Shown here one piece after another: positions 54,363-62,376 of a stretch of DNA of 64,000 nt (the first letter of the stretch is position 1; every line of letters begins with the position of its first letter). The position numbers were made by a program, and so were the translations under genes. The stretch is taken from NCBI GenBank assembly GCA_937876245.1, contig CALEGP010000023.1, positions 20,106 to 84,105 of the forward strand. The letters run 5' to 3'. Below the pieces are notes generated by a model that was not told where the DNA came from, did not search any database, and saw only the letters and a program-made list of their open reading frames with translations. Source of the stretch: an uncultured Actinomycetes bacterium. Its GTDB lineage: Bacteria > Actinomycetota > Actinomycetes > Nanopelagicales > Nanopelagicaceae.

Positions 54363-55024
54363 TGAAAAATACCATTGGCTCGATAGAGCTGTCAGGGCAT
54401 ATCTTCTCTAGTTTCCAGGTTCAAATGGCGCTTTATGCAATCATTGGGCTAATTGCAGTGCTAGTCATTTTCCTCCTCGCCCGAGTTGTTTCGAGCAAGA
54501 AAAATTCGGGCGGTGAAAAATTAGTCGAGCAACCGCCACTTCCCAAGTTTGAAGAAATATTTGAAATCGAATCTGAGGTATTCGAAACTAATCCTTACAA
54601 GAATGATCCTGATGCATATCTCGAAGCACCAATTCTGCGGACAGCGACTTTAACTCTACTTGTAGGGCTTCGAGCACACTTAGTTAAGCTGGCAAAGCAA
54701 TCCGAAAGCGCCTCAGATCAACATAAATCTATGGTTGCTATTGCCGATACGTTAGAAGCTCAAGAAATAACAGCAATTGCATTTACACAGTGGAACCAAT
54801 CACCGATTCAAGGAATTGCAGCGCGAATAATTTTGCAGGGTAAATCACGAACCGTACTCTTTGGCCCAAGTGTTGCTATGTCCAAAGCCACCTCGAAATT
54901 TTCTGATGAAATTTCTACTTCAGTTGCGAATGCGCATGCCGCCGGTCATATTGTTTTCGTTTTAGCAATTGATGGCCTGGCATATGGTGTATTTAGCGTT
55001 AGCCACCGGCTGCAAGAAATTTAG
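54362..55024 (+). CDS. membrane-anchored protein of unknown function
   Basis: This 220-residue protein has one membrane helix near the N-terminus (MALYAIIGLIAVLVIFLLARVV, about 21-42), a charged linker and a C-terminal alpha/beta domain (IAFTQWNQSPIQGIAARIIL, TVLFGPSVAMSK, AHAAGHIVFVLAIDGLAYGVF). I recognise no family. The start overlaps hisN by one base (TAATG), so it is translationally coupled to it. The 3' end is duplicated: the last 22 bases (54999-55020) recur directly after them. Confidence 0.65.
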   Translation: MKNTIGSIELSGHIFSSFQVQMALYAIIGLIAVLVIFLLARVVSSKKNSGGEKLVEQPPLPKFEEIFEIESEVFETNPYKNDPDAYLEAPILRTATLTLLVGLRAHLVKLAKQSESASDQHKSMVAIADTLEAQEITAIAFTQWNQSPIQGIAARIILQGKSRTVLFGPSVAMSKATSKFSDEISTSVANAHAAGHIVFVLAIDGLAYGVFSVSHRLQEI

Positions 55025-55042
55025 CCACCGGCTGCAGAAAAT
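54999..55042. repeat. 22-base tandem duplication at the end of the unknown gene
   Basis: TTAGCCACCGGCTGCAAGAAAT (two units split here as 54999-55020 and 55021-55042) repeats with two substitutions. The second copy supplies the stop codon and half of a hairpin. Confidence 0.85.
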
Positions 55043-55049
55043 TGCAGCC
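55030..55049 (+). terminator. hairpin behind the aroA-rsgA-hisN operon
   Basis: GGCTGCA (55030-55036) pairs perfectly with TGCAGCC (55043-55049) across GAAAAT. Only a weak T-run follows (ATTTCGATATT), so it is a plausible but not strong terminator. Confidence 0.5.
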
Positions 55050-55059
55050 ATTTCGATAT

Positions 55060-55136
55060 TGGTAGCGGGGACAGGATTTGAACCTATGACCTCTGGGTTA
55101 TGAGCCCAGCGAGCTACCGAGCTGCTCCACCCCGCG
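55060..55136 (-). tRNA. initiator tRNA-fMet (anticodon CAT)
   Basis: The minus-strand cloverleaf starts CGCGGGGTGG and ends CCCCGCTACCA with CCA encoded. The first pair C1-U72 is unpaired and the anticodon stem carries three G-C pairs (CTGGG/CCCAG with loop CTCATAA), both marks of initiator tRNA. Confidence 0.95.
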
Positions 55137-55188
55137 TCGGTTCGCCAATCTTATGCCGAAAGGTTTAATTACCCAAATTAGCTTTTAC

Positions 55189-58104
55189 TTAGTTTTGAGC
55201 GGAAACAGCAGCTGCGATCGCTGCCTTCAACCGATCTTGTGCTTTGCCATATTCAGTGAAATCACCCTTTGCTAGCGCTGCCTGTGAATCCGCGAGTGCG
55301 GTCTGTGCGCTATCAAGTGCAGATCTAAGAGCACTGCTCATATTCTTATTGGAACCACTGGAACTAGAACTTCCAGAAGAATTACTAGCTCCCGAACTTT
55401 GGCCAATGTCATTCAAGACAGTCCCCGAATTTCCACCGAATACTTGATCTAAAGCACCCTTAAGTGTGTTATCAAATCCAATAACATCGCCAAAGGAAAC
55501 TAAAACTTTTTGCAATAGTGGATATGCAGCGGAGTTTGAAGTAGCTCTAACATAAACCGGTTGGACGTAGAGCAGACCGCCACCTACTGGAAGGGTTAGT
55601 AGGTTTGAGAGGACAACATCAGAACCACCCTGTCGAAGCAGAGAGAGATCTCTTGCAACTTCTGGCTGAGCTTCGAAGTTAGATGCAACTTGTGATGGGC
55701 CACCAATGTTTGTGGATCTTGGAAGCTGTAAGACTGTGATTTTTCCATAATCTGGTCCGCTGTCAGAATTAACTACCGCAAAAGCCGTTAAGTTCTGACG
55801 ATTTCCCCGCGGCACAAAGGATGAAGTCAGTGAAAAGGCTGCTTTATTTTGACCAGGTAGTTTTAGCGTCATGTAATAAGGAGGTTGAAGTCCAGCATTC
55901 GCACCCATTGAAGAAGGATCGGTAGGTACTCGCCAGAAATCTTGGCCGCCATAAAAAGCATCTGCAGTTTGTACGTGATAAGTACTTAAAACCTCACGCT
56001 GAACTCCAAATAGATCTTCTGGGTAACGAATGTGTTCCAACAAAGATTTGGACATCGCGCTCCTTGGCGTCACAGTTCCAGGAAATGATTTACTCCAGGT
56101 TGCCAGTACTGGATCCTTGTCGTCCCATTGGTAGAGAGTCACTGTGCCATCGAAAGCATCGACTGTTGCCTTAATTGAATTACGAATGTAGCTAACATTT
56201 TCATTCGCTAGCGAAGCGACAGCAAAGGTGCTTGATGTAACCGAATTGGTAGTTGCTTCGGCTAAGTTCGTCTTCTTGGCATATGGATATCCATTACTTG
56301 TTGTGTAGCCATCAATAATCCACATAATGCGGCCATCAACCACGGCTGGGTATGGGTTCCCATCTAGAGTTAACCAAGGAGCAACTTTCGCCACTCTCTC
56401 ACTTGGATTTCGGTGGAAAAGAATTTTCGAATCTGAGTTAACTAAATTTGAGAGAAGAATGCGTTGTTCTTGATATTTAACAGCAAAGAGAAGTCTGGTG
56501 AACATAGAGCCCATTGGGACCCCACCCTTGCCCCTGTATGTGTAATTCTTCTGACCATTAGCAGATTTATCATCTGGATAATCAAGTTCGGCCGGAGCGC
56601 TACTTTTTGCGCCACCTACAATTGAATAATCCGGAACATTTTCGCCAAAGTAAACCCGAGGTTCAAATTTTCCAAGTCCTGAAGTTGGCGGAATATCACC
56701 GACGCTAAATGTTGGCTTGCCATCAGAATCAATGGTGTTACCAAGAGCCGAGACAAATCCAAAACCATGGGTGTAAACCATATGATCATTAATCCAGTTT
56801 CGAGCTGGATTGCCTTCAATATTTAGCTCACGAACTGCGACAACTGAATCCCGCTTAGCGCCATTGATTAAATATCGATCAACATCTAGCGAATCCGCGA
56901 AGCTGTAATAGGGCTTTATTTGTTGCAGCTGGCGGAAAGTCGCCGGAACAACGCTTGGATCAAGAAGCCGAATATTAGAAATGGTTGCGACATCATTTGT
57001 TAATTGCCCAGCTGAAGTCTCAATTGTTGCCTGGTAATCCTGAACGTCGACATTGCTTAAACCATATGCAGCGCGCGTAGCATCGATATTACGTTGAATA
57101 TAAGGCGCCTCTTTTGAAGATTCGCTTGGTTTAACTTGGAATTGCTGTATCGCCGCTGGATAAACTCCAGCAATCAATACTGATGAGATAACCAGAAGAC
57201 TTACGCCGGCCGCTGGAAGCACCCATGAGCGGCGGATAATATTTGCGAAAAAGAGCAGAGCACAAATTAGTGAAATTCCAGCCAAAATTGCTTTTGCTGG
57301 AAGTACTGCGTTGACATCGGTGTATGAAAGACCAGTTATCAATCTTCCCTCTTTTAATTCCAGCGCATATCTATCAAACCAATAAGCAATAGCTTTGATT
57401 AGAACTAATATCCCCAACAAAACCGAGAGTTGAACTCGCGCCGCAACGGTTGTCTTATCTTCTGCTGCCTGCAATCTAATTCCACTATACAAATAATGAA
57501 CGGCGGTTGCCGCGATTATTGTGAGGACTAGCGTTGAAATAGCCCAAGCAATTAGCGATTGATAAAAAGGGAGTTTAAAAACAAAGAAAGAAACATCCAG
57601 CCCGAACTGTGAATCCTTAATGCCAAATGTCGTGGAATTCTTAAATTGCAACCATGATTCCCATAGGCTCATTCCAGAATTTCCTGAGAAATAAAAGAAC
57701 ATAACGGCAATGGCAATTAATACCCAGCGGCGGATTGGTTCGAGCTGGCCACGGTATCTCTCCAAATTATCTGCTTCAATCGAGACTGGAACATAGATTG
57801 GCCGACTCCGGAAAGCTAAATAAACATTAGTAGTAATAAAAATGGAGGTAATTAGCCCGAAGAAGACAAATAAAGTAATTTTTGTTGTTAGTACCGTGCT
57901 CCAAACAGAGACAAAATCAACAGATCGAAACCAAAGTAAGTCAGCATAGAATCCACTCAGGCTCAAAACGATCCCAGCCAGAATAACTAACGCAATGGCA
58001 GTAAAGGCCAACGGGCCGGGCATTTTTGGGCGCATAGGATTCTGTGGCCCAGAAGAGCCGGAAGAATTAGAAAAAGGGTTACCTGGAAATTGAAATGAAC
58101 TCAT
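55189..58104 (-). CDS. UPF0182 family large membrane protein
   Basis: The product (about 971 residues) has seven or so helices in the first third, followed by a long extracytoplasmic region with beta strands (QLTNDVATISNIRLLDPSVV, DGNPYPAVVDGRIMWIIDGY, SFVPRGNRQNLTAF) and a low-complexity, Ser/Gly-rich tail ending in a helical segment. It matches UPF0182 (Rv3193c), function unknown. Start ATG 58104 or 58110. It is followed on the same strand by the initiator tRNA. Confidence 0.92.
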   Translation of the reverse strand: MSSFQFPGNPFSNSSGSSGPQNPMRPKMPGPLAFTAIALVILAGIVLSLSGFYADLLWFRSVDFVSVWSTVLTTKITLFVFFGLITSIFITTNVYLAFRSRPIYVPVSIEADNLERYRGQLEPIRRWVLIAIAVMFFYFSGNSGMSLWESWLQFKNSTTFGIKDSQFGLDVSFFVFKLPFYQSLIAWAISTLVLTIIAATAVHYLYSGIRLQAAEDKTTVAARVQLSVLLGILVLIKAIAYWFDRYALELKEGRLITGLSYTDVNAVLPAKAILAGISLICALLFFANIIRRSWVLPAAGVSLLVISSVLIAGVYPAAIQQFQVKPSESSKEAPYIQRNIDATRAAYGLSNVDVQDYQATIETSAGQLTNDVATISNIRLLDPSVVPATFRQLQQIKPYYSFADSLDVDRYLINGAKRDSVVAVRELNIEGNPARNWINDHMVYTHGFGFVSALGNTIDSDGKPTFSVGDIPPTSGLGKFEPRVYFGENVPDYSIVGGAKSSAPAELDYPDDKSANGQKNYTYRGKGGVPMGSMFTRLLFAVKYQEQRILLSNLVNSDSKILFHRNPSERVAKVAPWLTLDGNPYPAVVDGRIMWIIDGYTTSNGYPYAKKTNLAEATTNSVTSSTFAVASLANENVSYIRNSIKATVDAFDGTVTLYQWDDKDPVLATWSKSFPGTVTPRSAMSKSLLEHIRYPEDLFGVQREVLSTYHVQTADAFYGGQDFWRVPTDPSSMGANAGLQPPYYMTLKLPGQNKAAFSLTSSFVPRGNRQNLTAFAVVNSDSGPDYGKITVLQLPRSTNIGGPSQVASNFEAQPEVARDLSLLRQGGSDVVLSNLLTLPVGGGLLYVQPVYVRATSNSAAYPLLQKVLVSFGDVIGFDNTLKGALDQVFGGNSGTVLNDIGQSSGASNSSGSSSSSGSNKNMSSALRSALDSAQTALADSQAALAKGDFTEYGKAQDRLKAAIAAAVSAQN

Positions 58105-58184
58105 GCACATACTCTACTGAATGCAAAATTAGAGGCAAACTCAAGCGTAAGTTTCCCTATTTATTTGCTTTGTATCTCAGATAA

Positions 58185-58970
58185 TTAAGCGTCGCAGAGC
58201 ATGGTTTGTGAGAATTCCTGACTCGCTAATCCATGAACTGCTTGGGTGAGAGTTTTCACTGCGATCACCTGCATGCCACCTGTCTCAATAGTAATATCAC
58301 TGCAATTCGATTTCGGAATAATTGCGATAGTTACTCCGGCTTGTTTTGCTGAAATTAGTTTTTGATCAATCCCCCCGATGCGCCCGACCGCGCCGCTCTC
58401 ATTAATGGTTCCTGTTACGGCAATATTTCGCCCCGAAATTAACTCTGGAGATTTTAATTTTGCAATGAGCGCTAGAGAGAAAGCCAATCCGGCACTTGGT
58501 CCTCCGACTTTTTTCATTGCAAATTCAATATCTTTGAGGCTCCAAGTAGGGGGCTCATTGGGATTAAGGGCCTTGATGAAATTTGCTGCTGCAATAGTCG
58601 CTCGAGTTTCCGAGGTTCGCATATCTTTTTTGCCTTGAGCTTTTGACTCTTTGGTCGAGACATTCTTTTCATAAACAATTTCATTAGGCAAAACGAGTGA
58701 CTCTCCTCGAATCCAAGCCGCTAGTACCAAGAAGCCCGGTGGCCGACTCTCTGGATTATTGACAAAAACAGAGAGCGAAAAAAGCTTGCCCGACGTAGTT
58801 AGATCCTGTCCGCCAGTTATTTTAATTCCCTTATCCAAAAGGTCGGTCACAGGGCCCGGTGAAATAACGGCAAATGGCGTCGGCGCAAAAAGCGCAATTA
58901 CTAGAATTGAAAGAAGAAAGAAAAGTTTGGGTCTTGATAGATATCTAGGAATCGGGTGTGGCGTCATCAC
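58185..58970 (-). CDS. YlbL-type Lon-like protease lacking the PDZ domain
   Basis: This 261-residue protein has one membrane helix (about 13-33) with the FAVISPGPV motif after it, then an S16/Lon proteolytic domain with catalytic Ser159 in GGPSAGLAFSLAL and Lys204 in GGIDQKLISAKQAG. The related YlbL of Bacillus and Rv3194c of Mycobacterium are about 340 residues with a PDZ domain between; here about 80 residues are missing. It is downstream of a small membrane protein gene that overlaps its start by 26 bases. Confidence 0.88.
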   Translation of the reverse strand: MMTPHPIPRYLSRPKLFFLLSILVIALFAPTPFAVISPGPVTDLLDKGIKITGGQDLTTSGKLFSLSVFVNNPESRPPGFLVLAAWIRGESLVLPNEIVYEKNVSTKESKAQGKKDMRTSETRATIAAANFIKALNPNEPPTWSLKDIEFAMKKVGGPSAGLAFSLALIAKLKSPELISGRNIAVTGTINESGAVGRIGGIDQKLISAKQAGVTIAIIPKSNCSDITIETGGMQVIAVKTLTQAVHGLASQEFSQTMLCDA

Positions 58971-59166
58971 GGAAACTATCTTGAAAGCTCTGGAATTTAG
59001 TTACGGAGCGGTTAGTTTCATTTGCATATTTATCTTTAAATTTAGCAACCCAAGTTACATAAACGATTGCTCCAAAAACGGCAAAAAACGGAACCAACCA
59101 CCAAATAAGGGCAGCAAAGGCTGGGCTGCCTGAATTGGCAGCGATGGAAAGGACTGCTTTTGCCAT
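58945..59166 (-). CDS. small membrane protein of unknown function
   Basis: The 73-residue product (start ATG 59166; GTG/TTG further upstream are alternatives) has one hydrophobic helix (FAALIWWLVPFFAVFGAIVYV, about 16-37) and a charged C-terminal tail ending DDATPDS. It overlaps the protease gene by 26 bases and likely shares its transcript. No function known. Confidence 0.65.
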   Translation of the reverse strand: MAKAVLSIAANSGSPAFAALIWWLVPFFAVFGAIVYVTWVAKFKDKYANETNRSVTKFQSFQDSFRDDATPDS

Positions 59167-59347
59167 CAACACTTATTTATAACCTATCTGCTCTTGTTTT
59201 CTCCTGAGCTGCTAGCCTAACAAATTAAGCTGCCAATCAAGCCTACTTCTTGCTTAGCGGCGAGTGATTTCAAGCGCTAGATTATTGAAATTAGCTTTGC
59301 CGATTCGGGAAGAAAGTGCTGAAAAATTTGGTTACCTTAAAGGTACT

Positions 59348-59368
59348 CCACAACAGTCCCACAACAGT
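59348..59368. repeat. tandem 11-base repeat before DUF2342 gene
   Basis: CCACAACAGT occurs at 59348-59357 and 59359-59368, directly upstream of the GTG start at 59391. It may be a binding site for a regulator, but no further evidence is seen. Confidence 0.45.
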
Positions 59369-59390
59369 GAGGGTCGATTTATATTTCTAG

Positions 59391-60734
59391 GTGGCTGCTA
59401 AAGACGAGGGGGATGGTATGGGCTCAAATTTTGGCTTTGGTTCTGGAGATAATAATCCAGGGGATTCAGAGGAACCAAACAATTCTGGCCAACCCAACTT
59501 CAATGAACTCTTTGCGCAGTTTGCAAATTTTGGTATAAACCCACAAGCGCTTTTTGCTGCGGCAAATAGCGCCGGTGCTGGTGGAGCGCTGATTTCAAGG
59601 GAAACTCTACGAGAAGTTGCACGCAAATTTATTTCTAGTCATGGCGATCTCCCAATTGGTTCTCAGGATATTTCTGATGCTCAGGTTGCTCTGGATATTG
59701 CAAATACTTGGTTAGATGAGGCGACTTATTTTCCGGCCTTGACTCGCTCAAATATCCCAGCGTGGAGCCGGCAAGACTGGCTAGATGCATCGGTTAATAA
59801 TTGGGCGCAGCTTATTGAGCCTCTAGCTCAAGGCATGGCCAGCGCACTTACGGATGTATTAAAACAGGCACCTGGGCAAGACGAAGGCACCATCGGGGGG
59901 GCCGAACTTGCTGCGATCGCGCCAATCATGCGGACATTTATGGGTTCTTTAATAGCAAACCAGCTTGGAACATCAGTTGGTCAACTCGCACTATCGATTA
60001 CAGGCTCAAATGACGTTCCTATTCCTCTCTTTGGTACAACTTCGGCAGAGACGCAGGCTCGCCTTATTCCACGGAATATTTCGGAATGGGCTGCGGGGCT
60101 GAATATTCCAATTGAGGAAGTTCGCATCTTCTTAGCAATTCGCGAGGCAGCGGCAGCACGGTTATTTACCCACGCCCCCTGGTTATCAAAATATATTCAA
60201 GATGCAATCACGGCCTATGGCGCAGGAATTAAAATCGATATTGATGCAATTCAAGAACAGGCAGAGCGCGCCTTTGAAAGCGGAGAGTTAGATATCAGCA
60301 GCCCAGACTCTATTTCCAACGCAATAAGTTCAGGGCTTTTTAAACCCGAACAGAGTCCATCTCAAGATAAAGCACTTGCAAAACTGGAAATGATTTTGGC
60401 GCTAATAGAGGGATGGATCGATTACCTCACCACTACGGCAGTCGGCGAGAGACTTCCCTCCTTTGCTGGACTCAGCGAGACGCTACGTCGGCGCAGAGCA
60501 ATTAAATCCCCCACTCAACAATTATTTGCCACGCTCTTGGGTCTTGAAGTTTCACCAAGAAAAATGCGCGAGTGTTCAAACTTTTGGCTAGAGGTTGAAA
60601 ATGAGATTGGAATTTCGAGTCGAGATCAACGTTGGGAAGATCCCTCCCTATTGCCAACATCTGAAGAATTAATGGATGTTAAAAAATTCTTATTGAGCAC
60701 AAGTGTTCCCGATGATCTCTCAGGTTTGCTCTGA
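59391..60734 (+). CDS. DUF2342 (Zincin_2-like) protein, Rv3195 family
   Basis: The 447-residue protein begins at GTG 59391, has a Gly/Asn-rich N-terminus and then the helical domain of DUF2342, a family annotated as zincin-like metallopeptidase or F420-synthesis associated. The stretch LALIEGWIDYLTTTAVGERLP lies where active members carry a metal-binding EGH motif; here EGW has no His and no HExxH is seen, so activity is doubtful. Function is not known. Beside UPF0182 and the Lon-like gene as in mycobacteria. Confidence 0.82.
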   Translation: MAAKDEGDGMGSNFGFGSGDNNPGDSEEPNNSGQPNFNELFAQFANFGINPQALFAAANSAGAGGALISRETLREVARKFISSHGDLPIGSQDISDAQVALDIANTWLDEATYFPALTRSNIPAWSRQDWLDASVNNWAQLIEPLAQGMASALTDVLKQAPGQDEGTIGGAELAAIAPIMRTFMGSLIANQLGTSVGQLALSITGSNDVPIPLFGTTSAETQARLIPRNISEWAAGLNIPIEEVRIFLAIREAAAARLFTHAPWLSKYIQDAITAYGAGIKIDIDAIQEQAERAFESGELDISSPDSISNAISSGLFKPEQSPSQDKALAKLEMILALIEGWIDYLTTTAVGERLPSFAGLSETLRRRRAIKSPTQQLFATLLGLEVSPRKMRECSNFWLEVENEIGISSRDQRWEDPSLLPTSEELMDVKKFLLSTSVPDDLSGLL

Positions 60735-60996
60735 ATCTGGCCGAAAAAACGCCAAGGTAGTTCCCAGTAAAAAGCGAAGTCCCCGGGCGCACGATTCTTT
60801 GTTTGCCTTCCCCTTGCAAACAATGAACGGTTATCCGAGAACTTCGTGGCTAGAACCTAAAGTAATTACTAGCCTTTATCAACTTAATTTGACCAGTTAT
60901 TCTGTGAAATTTTTCTTGATTTGGTGCCGAAATATTTTATCTTTCTAAAATATGGAGGAATACTTTAGGGTTTAGAATTTAAATCTTTAACTTCTG

Positions 60997-61018
60997 CCTC
61001 TCAATTGAGAGGATTTTT
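60997..61018 (+). terminator. palindromic stem with T-run
   Basis: CCTCTC pairs with GAGAGG across AATT (60997-61012), followed by ATTTTT. It suits a rho-independent terminator for the DUF2342 transcript, though the stem is only six bases long. Confidence 0.55.
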
Positions 61019-61025
61019 GGAGCAC

Positions 61026-61057
61026 TGTTGATAAACTTGTGCATAAGCAGTTGATAA
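61026..61057 (-). promoter_or_regulatory. three phased DnaA-box-like sites
   Basis: Read on the minus strand, TTATCAACA (61026-61034), TTATGCACA (61038-61046) and TTATCAACT (61049-61057) lie in the same orientation, starting 12 and 11 bases apart. The middle one has 8 of 9 bases of TTATCCACA and the first also 8 of 9. Confidence 0.4.
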
Positions 61058-61094
61058 CTCTTGAAACCTGGGGAAAACGGAGGCAAGTCCTATC

Positions 61095-61766
61095 GTGTGC
61101 CCTACTGCAAGTAACCAGAGCGATGATTGCGTGGAGAACTTTGTCCAAGGTGAAATCTTTGCCGATACCTTCCGGGATATGTCAGCCCTTATCCCCAAAA
61201 AAACTGCCAAGAAAGAACAAGAAGAGCTCTTATCAAGACTGCCCGAATTTCGAGTGATAAGAAGTTCGCGGAGAAAGCGAACCTTGAGCGCTTTTCGCCA
61301 AAATGGTCTTATTGAAATCCATATCCCGGATCGTTTAAGCAGGCGTCAAGAATTTGAGATCATCCCCGAGATGATCGAATTGGTACTTAAGCGAGAAAAT
61401 CGCCTTCGCAAAAGCGATGGCCTGCTTTTTGCCATGAGTGGCGAGCTTTTGACCCAATATCTCCCAGAATTTAACGAGCGCCCGGCTTCGATTGCCTGGC
61501 GAGTTATGCGCGAGCGCTGGGGCTCATGCACAACAGCGGATAAAACAATTCGAATAGCTGATCGACTCAATACCTCTCCCGATTATGTAATTCGATATGT
61601 TCTCTTTCATGAATTAATTCACCTGAGAATCGCTGGACACGGTCAGGAGTTCTATCACCTGCTTGCTAGATACCCGGAGAGAGAGCGTGCTGAGGCCTTC
61701 TTAGAGGGCTATGAGGTCGGCTCTCAAGGTGCGCCTGATGAAATTTTGGAATTGCCGGCCGAGTAA
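61095..61766 (+). CDS. YgjP/SprT-like metallopeptidase
   Basis: The 223-residue protein is a DUF45/YgjP-like zinc protein: WRVMRERWGSCTTADKTIRI and then LFHELIHLRIAGHG, whose HELIH (about residues 173-177) plus a further His forms the metal site. Substrate unknown. Start GTG 61095; ATG 61179 would shorten it by 28 residues. The N-terminal part is charged and unlike the family. Confidence 0.85.
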   Translation: MCPTASNQSDDCVENFVQGEIFADTFRDMSALIPKKTAKKEQEELLSRLPEFRVIRSSRRKRTLSAFRQNGLIEIHIPDRLSRRQEFEIIPEMIELVLKRENRLRKSDGLLFAMSGELLTQYLPEFNERPASIAWRVMRERWGSCTTADKTIRIADRLNTSPDYVIRYVLFHELIHLRIAGHGQEFYHLLARYPERERAEAFLEGYEVGSQGAPDEILELPAE

Positions 61767-61890
61767 AAATAGATCTATTTGCAAAAGCCTTGAAAAGGCT
61801 GCACGGCTATTGCTAGATAGAGCTATAAATAGTCCAATTTGACCGATTTATCCCTAATAATCAGCGTAAGAACTCTCTAAATCCACTGCT

Positions 61891-61989
61891 ATGAGCGTGT
61901 TCAAGGGTATGGTGAGCGCATACGCACGCAGAGCTCGGGATACTCCCAAGCTTTTGAGAGTGCGGCGATTGGAGGGTCATAATGGCTGA
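61891..61989 (+). CDS. candidate 32-residue basic peptide
   Basis: ATG 61891 opens a frame for 32 residues with a basic stretch (SAYARRARDTPKLLRVRR) and ends in the TGA of ATGGCTGA, overlapping the DUF5679 start by 8 bases. No family and no Shine-Dalgarno site; conserved coupling would be needed to accept it. Confidence 0.3.
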   Translation: MSVFKGMVSAYARRARDTPKLLRVRRLEGHNG

Positions 61990-62155
61990 AGAATATAAAG
62001 GTGAGGCCTACTGCGTAAAGTGCAAAGAGAAGCGTCCTTTCGAAGGCCACGTAAAAGTCTCTGAGTCTGGTCGCCGTATGGCACAGGGCATCTGTCCAGT
62101 TTGCGGAACAAAAGTTAACCGCATCCTAGGTAAGGCTGAAACTTCACCAGGCTAG
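61982..62155 (+). CDS. DUF5679 family small zinc-ribbon protein
   Basis: The 57-residue product has two CxxC pairs, YCVKCKEKRPF (Cys11, Cys14) and GICPVCGTKVN (Cys38, Cys41), making a zinc ribbon. It begins MAEEYKGEA after GGAGGGTCATA, a good ribosome site. Actinobacterial DUF5679 proteins are often highly expressed and of unknown function; nucleic-acid or ribosome binding is a guess. It is too short for many gene finders. A long stem-loop lies just downstream. Confidence 0.85.
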   Translation: MAEEYKGEAYCVKCKEKRPFEGHVKVSESGRRMAQGICPVCGTKVNRILGKAETSPG

Positions 62156-62181
62156 TCAATTAAATATAGGTAGTTCTTTAA

Positions 62182-62278
62182 AAAGAACGCTCCTCGTTAT
62201 TCCTGTACATCACCTTCTAGAATCTTTTAGATTGATCTAGAAAAGGTAGATAGGCAAGAGTGGCAAGGGGCGTTTTTT
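62182..62278 (+). other. nested stem-loop downstream of DUF5679 gene
   Basis: AAAGAACGCTCCT (62182-62194) pairs with AGGGGCGTTTTTT (62266-62278) over 13 base pairs with two G-T pairs. Inside, CCTTCTAGA and TCTAGAAAAGG form a second stem. Also GTTCTTT/AAAGAAC (62173-62188) is a separate palindrome that would compete with the outer stem. Confidence 0.45.
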
Positions 62279-62376
62279 CGATATCTGCGCCACCGTCAGG
62301 TGATTTAATTCCTGTGCCTCCACAATTTAGCAGAGCTTAAATCCCGGGGCCGGCCATCTGCTAAATACTCACGAAC

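Larger units (their letters stand above)
60735..61094. other. 360-base gap with hairpin and DnaA-box-like cluster
   Basis: No convincing gene is seen. The gap contains an 8-base inverted repeat TTGTTTGC/GCAAACAA (about 60799-60823), the palindrome CCTCTCAATTGAGAGG with T-run (60997-61018), and three 9-base DnaA-box-like sites (61026-61057). Confidence 0.6.
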
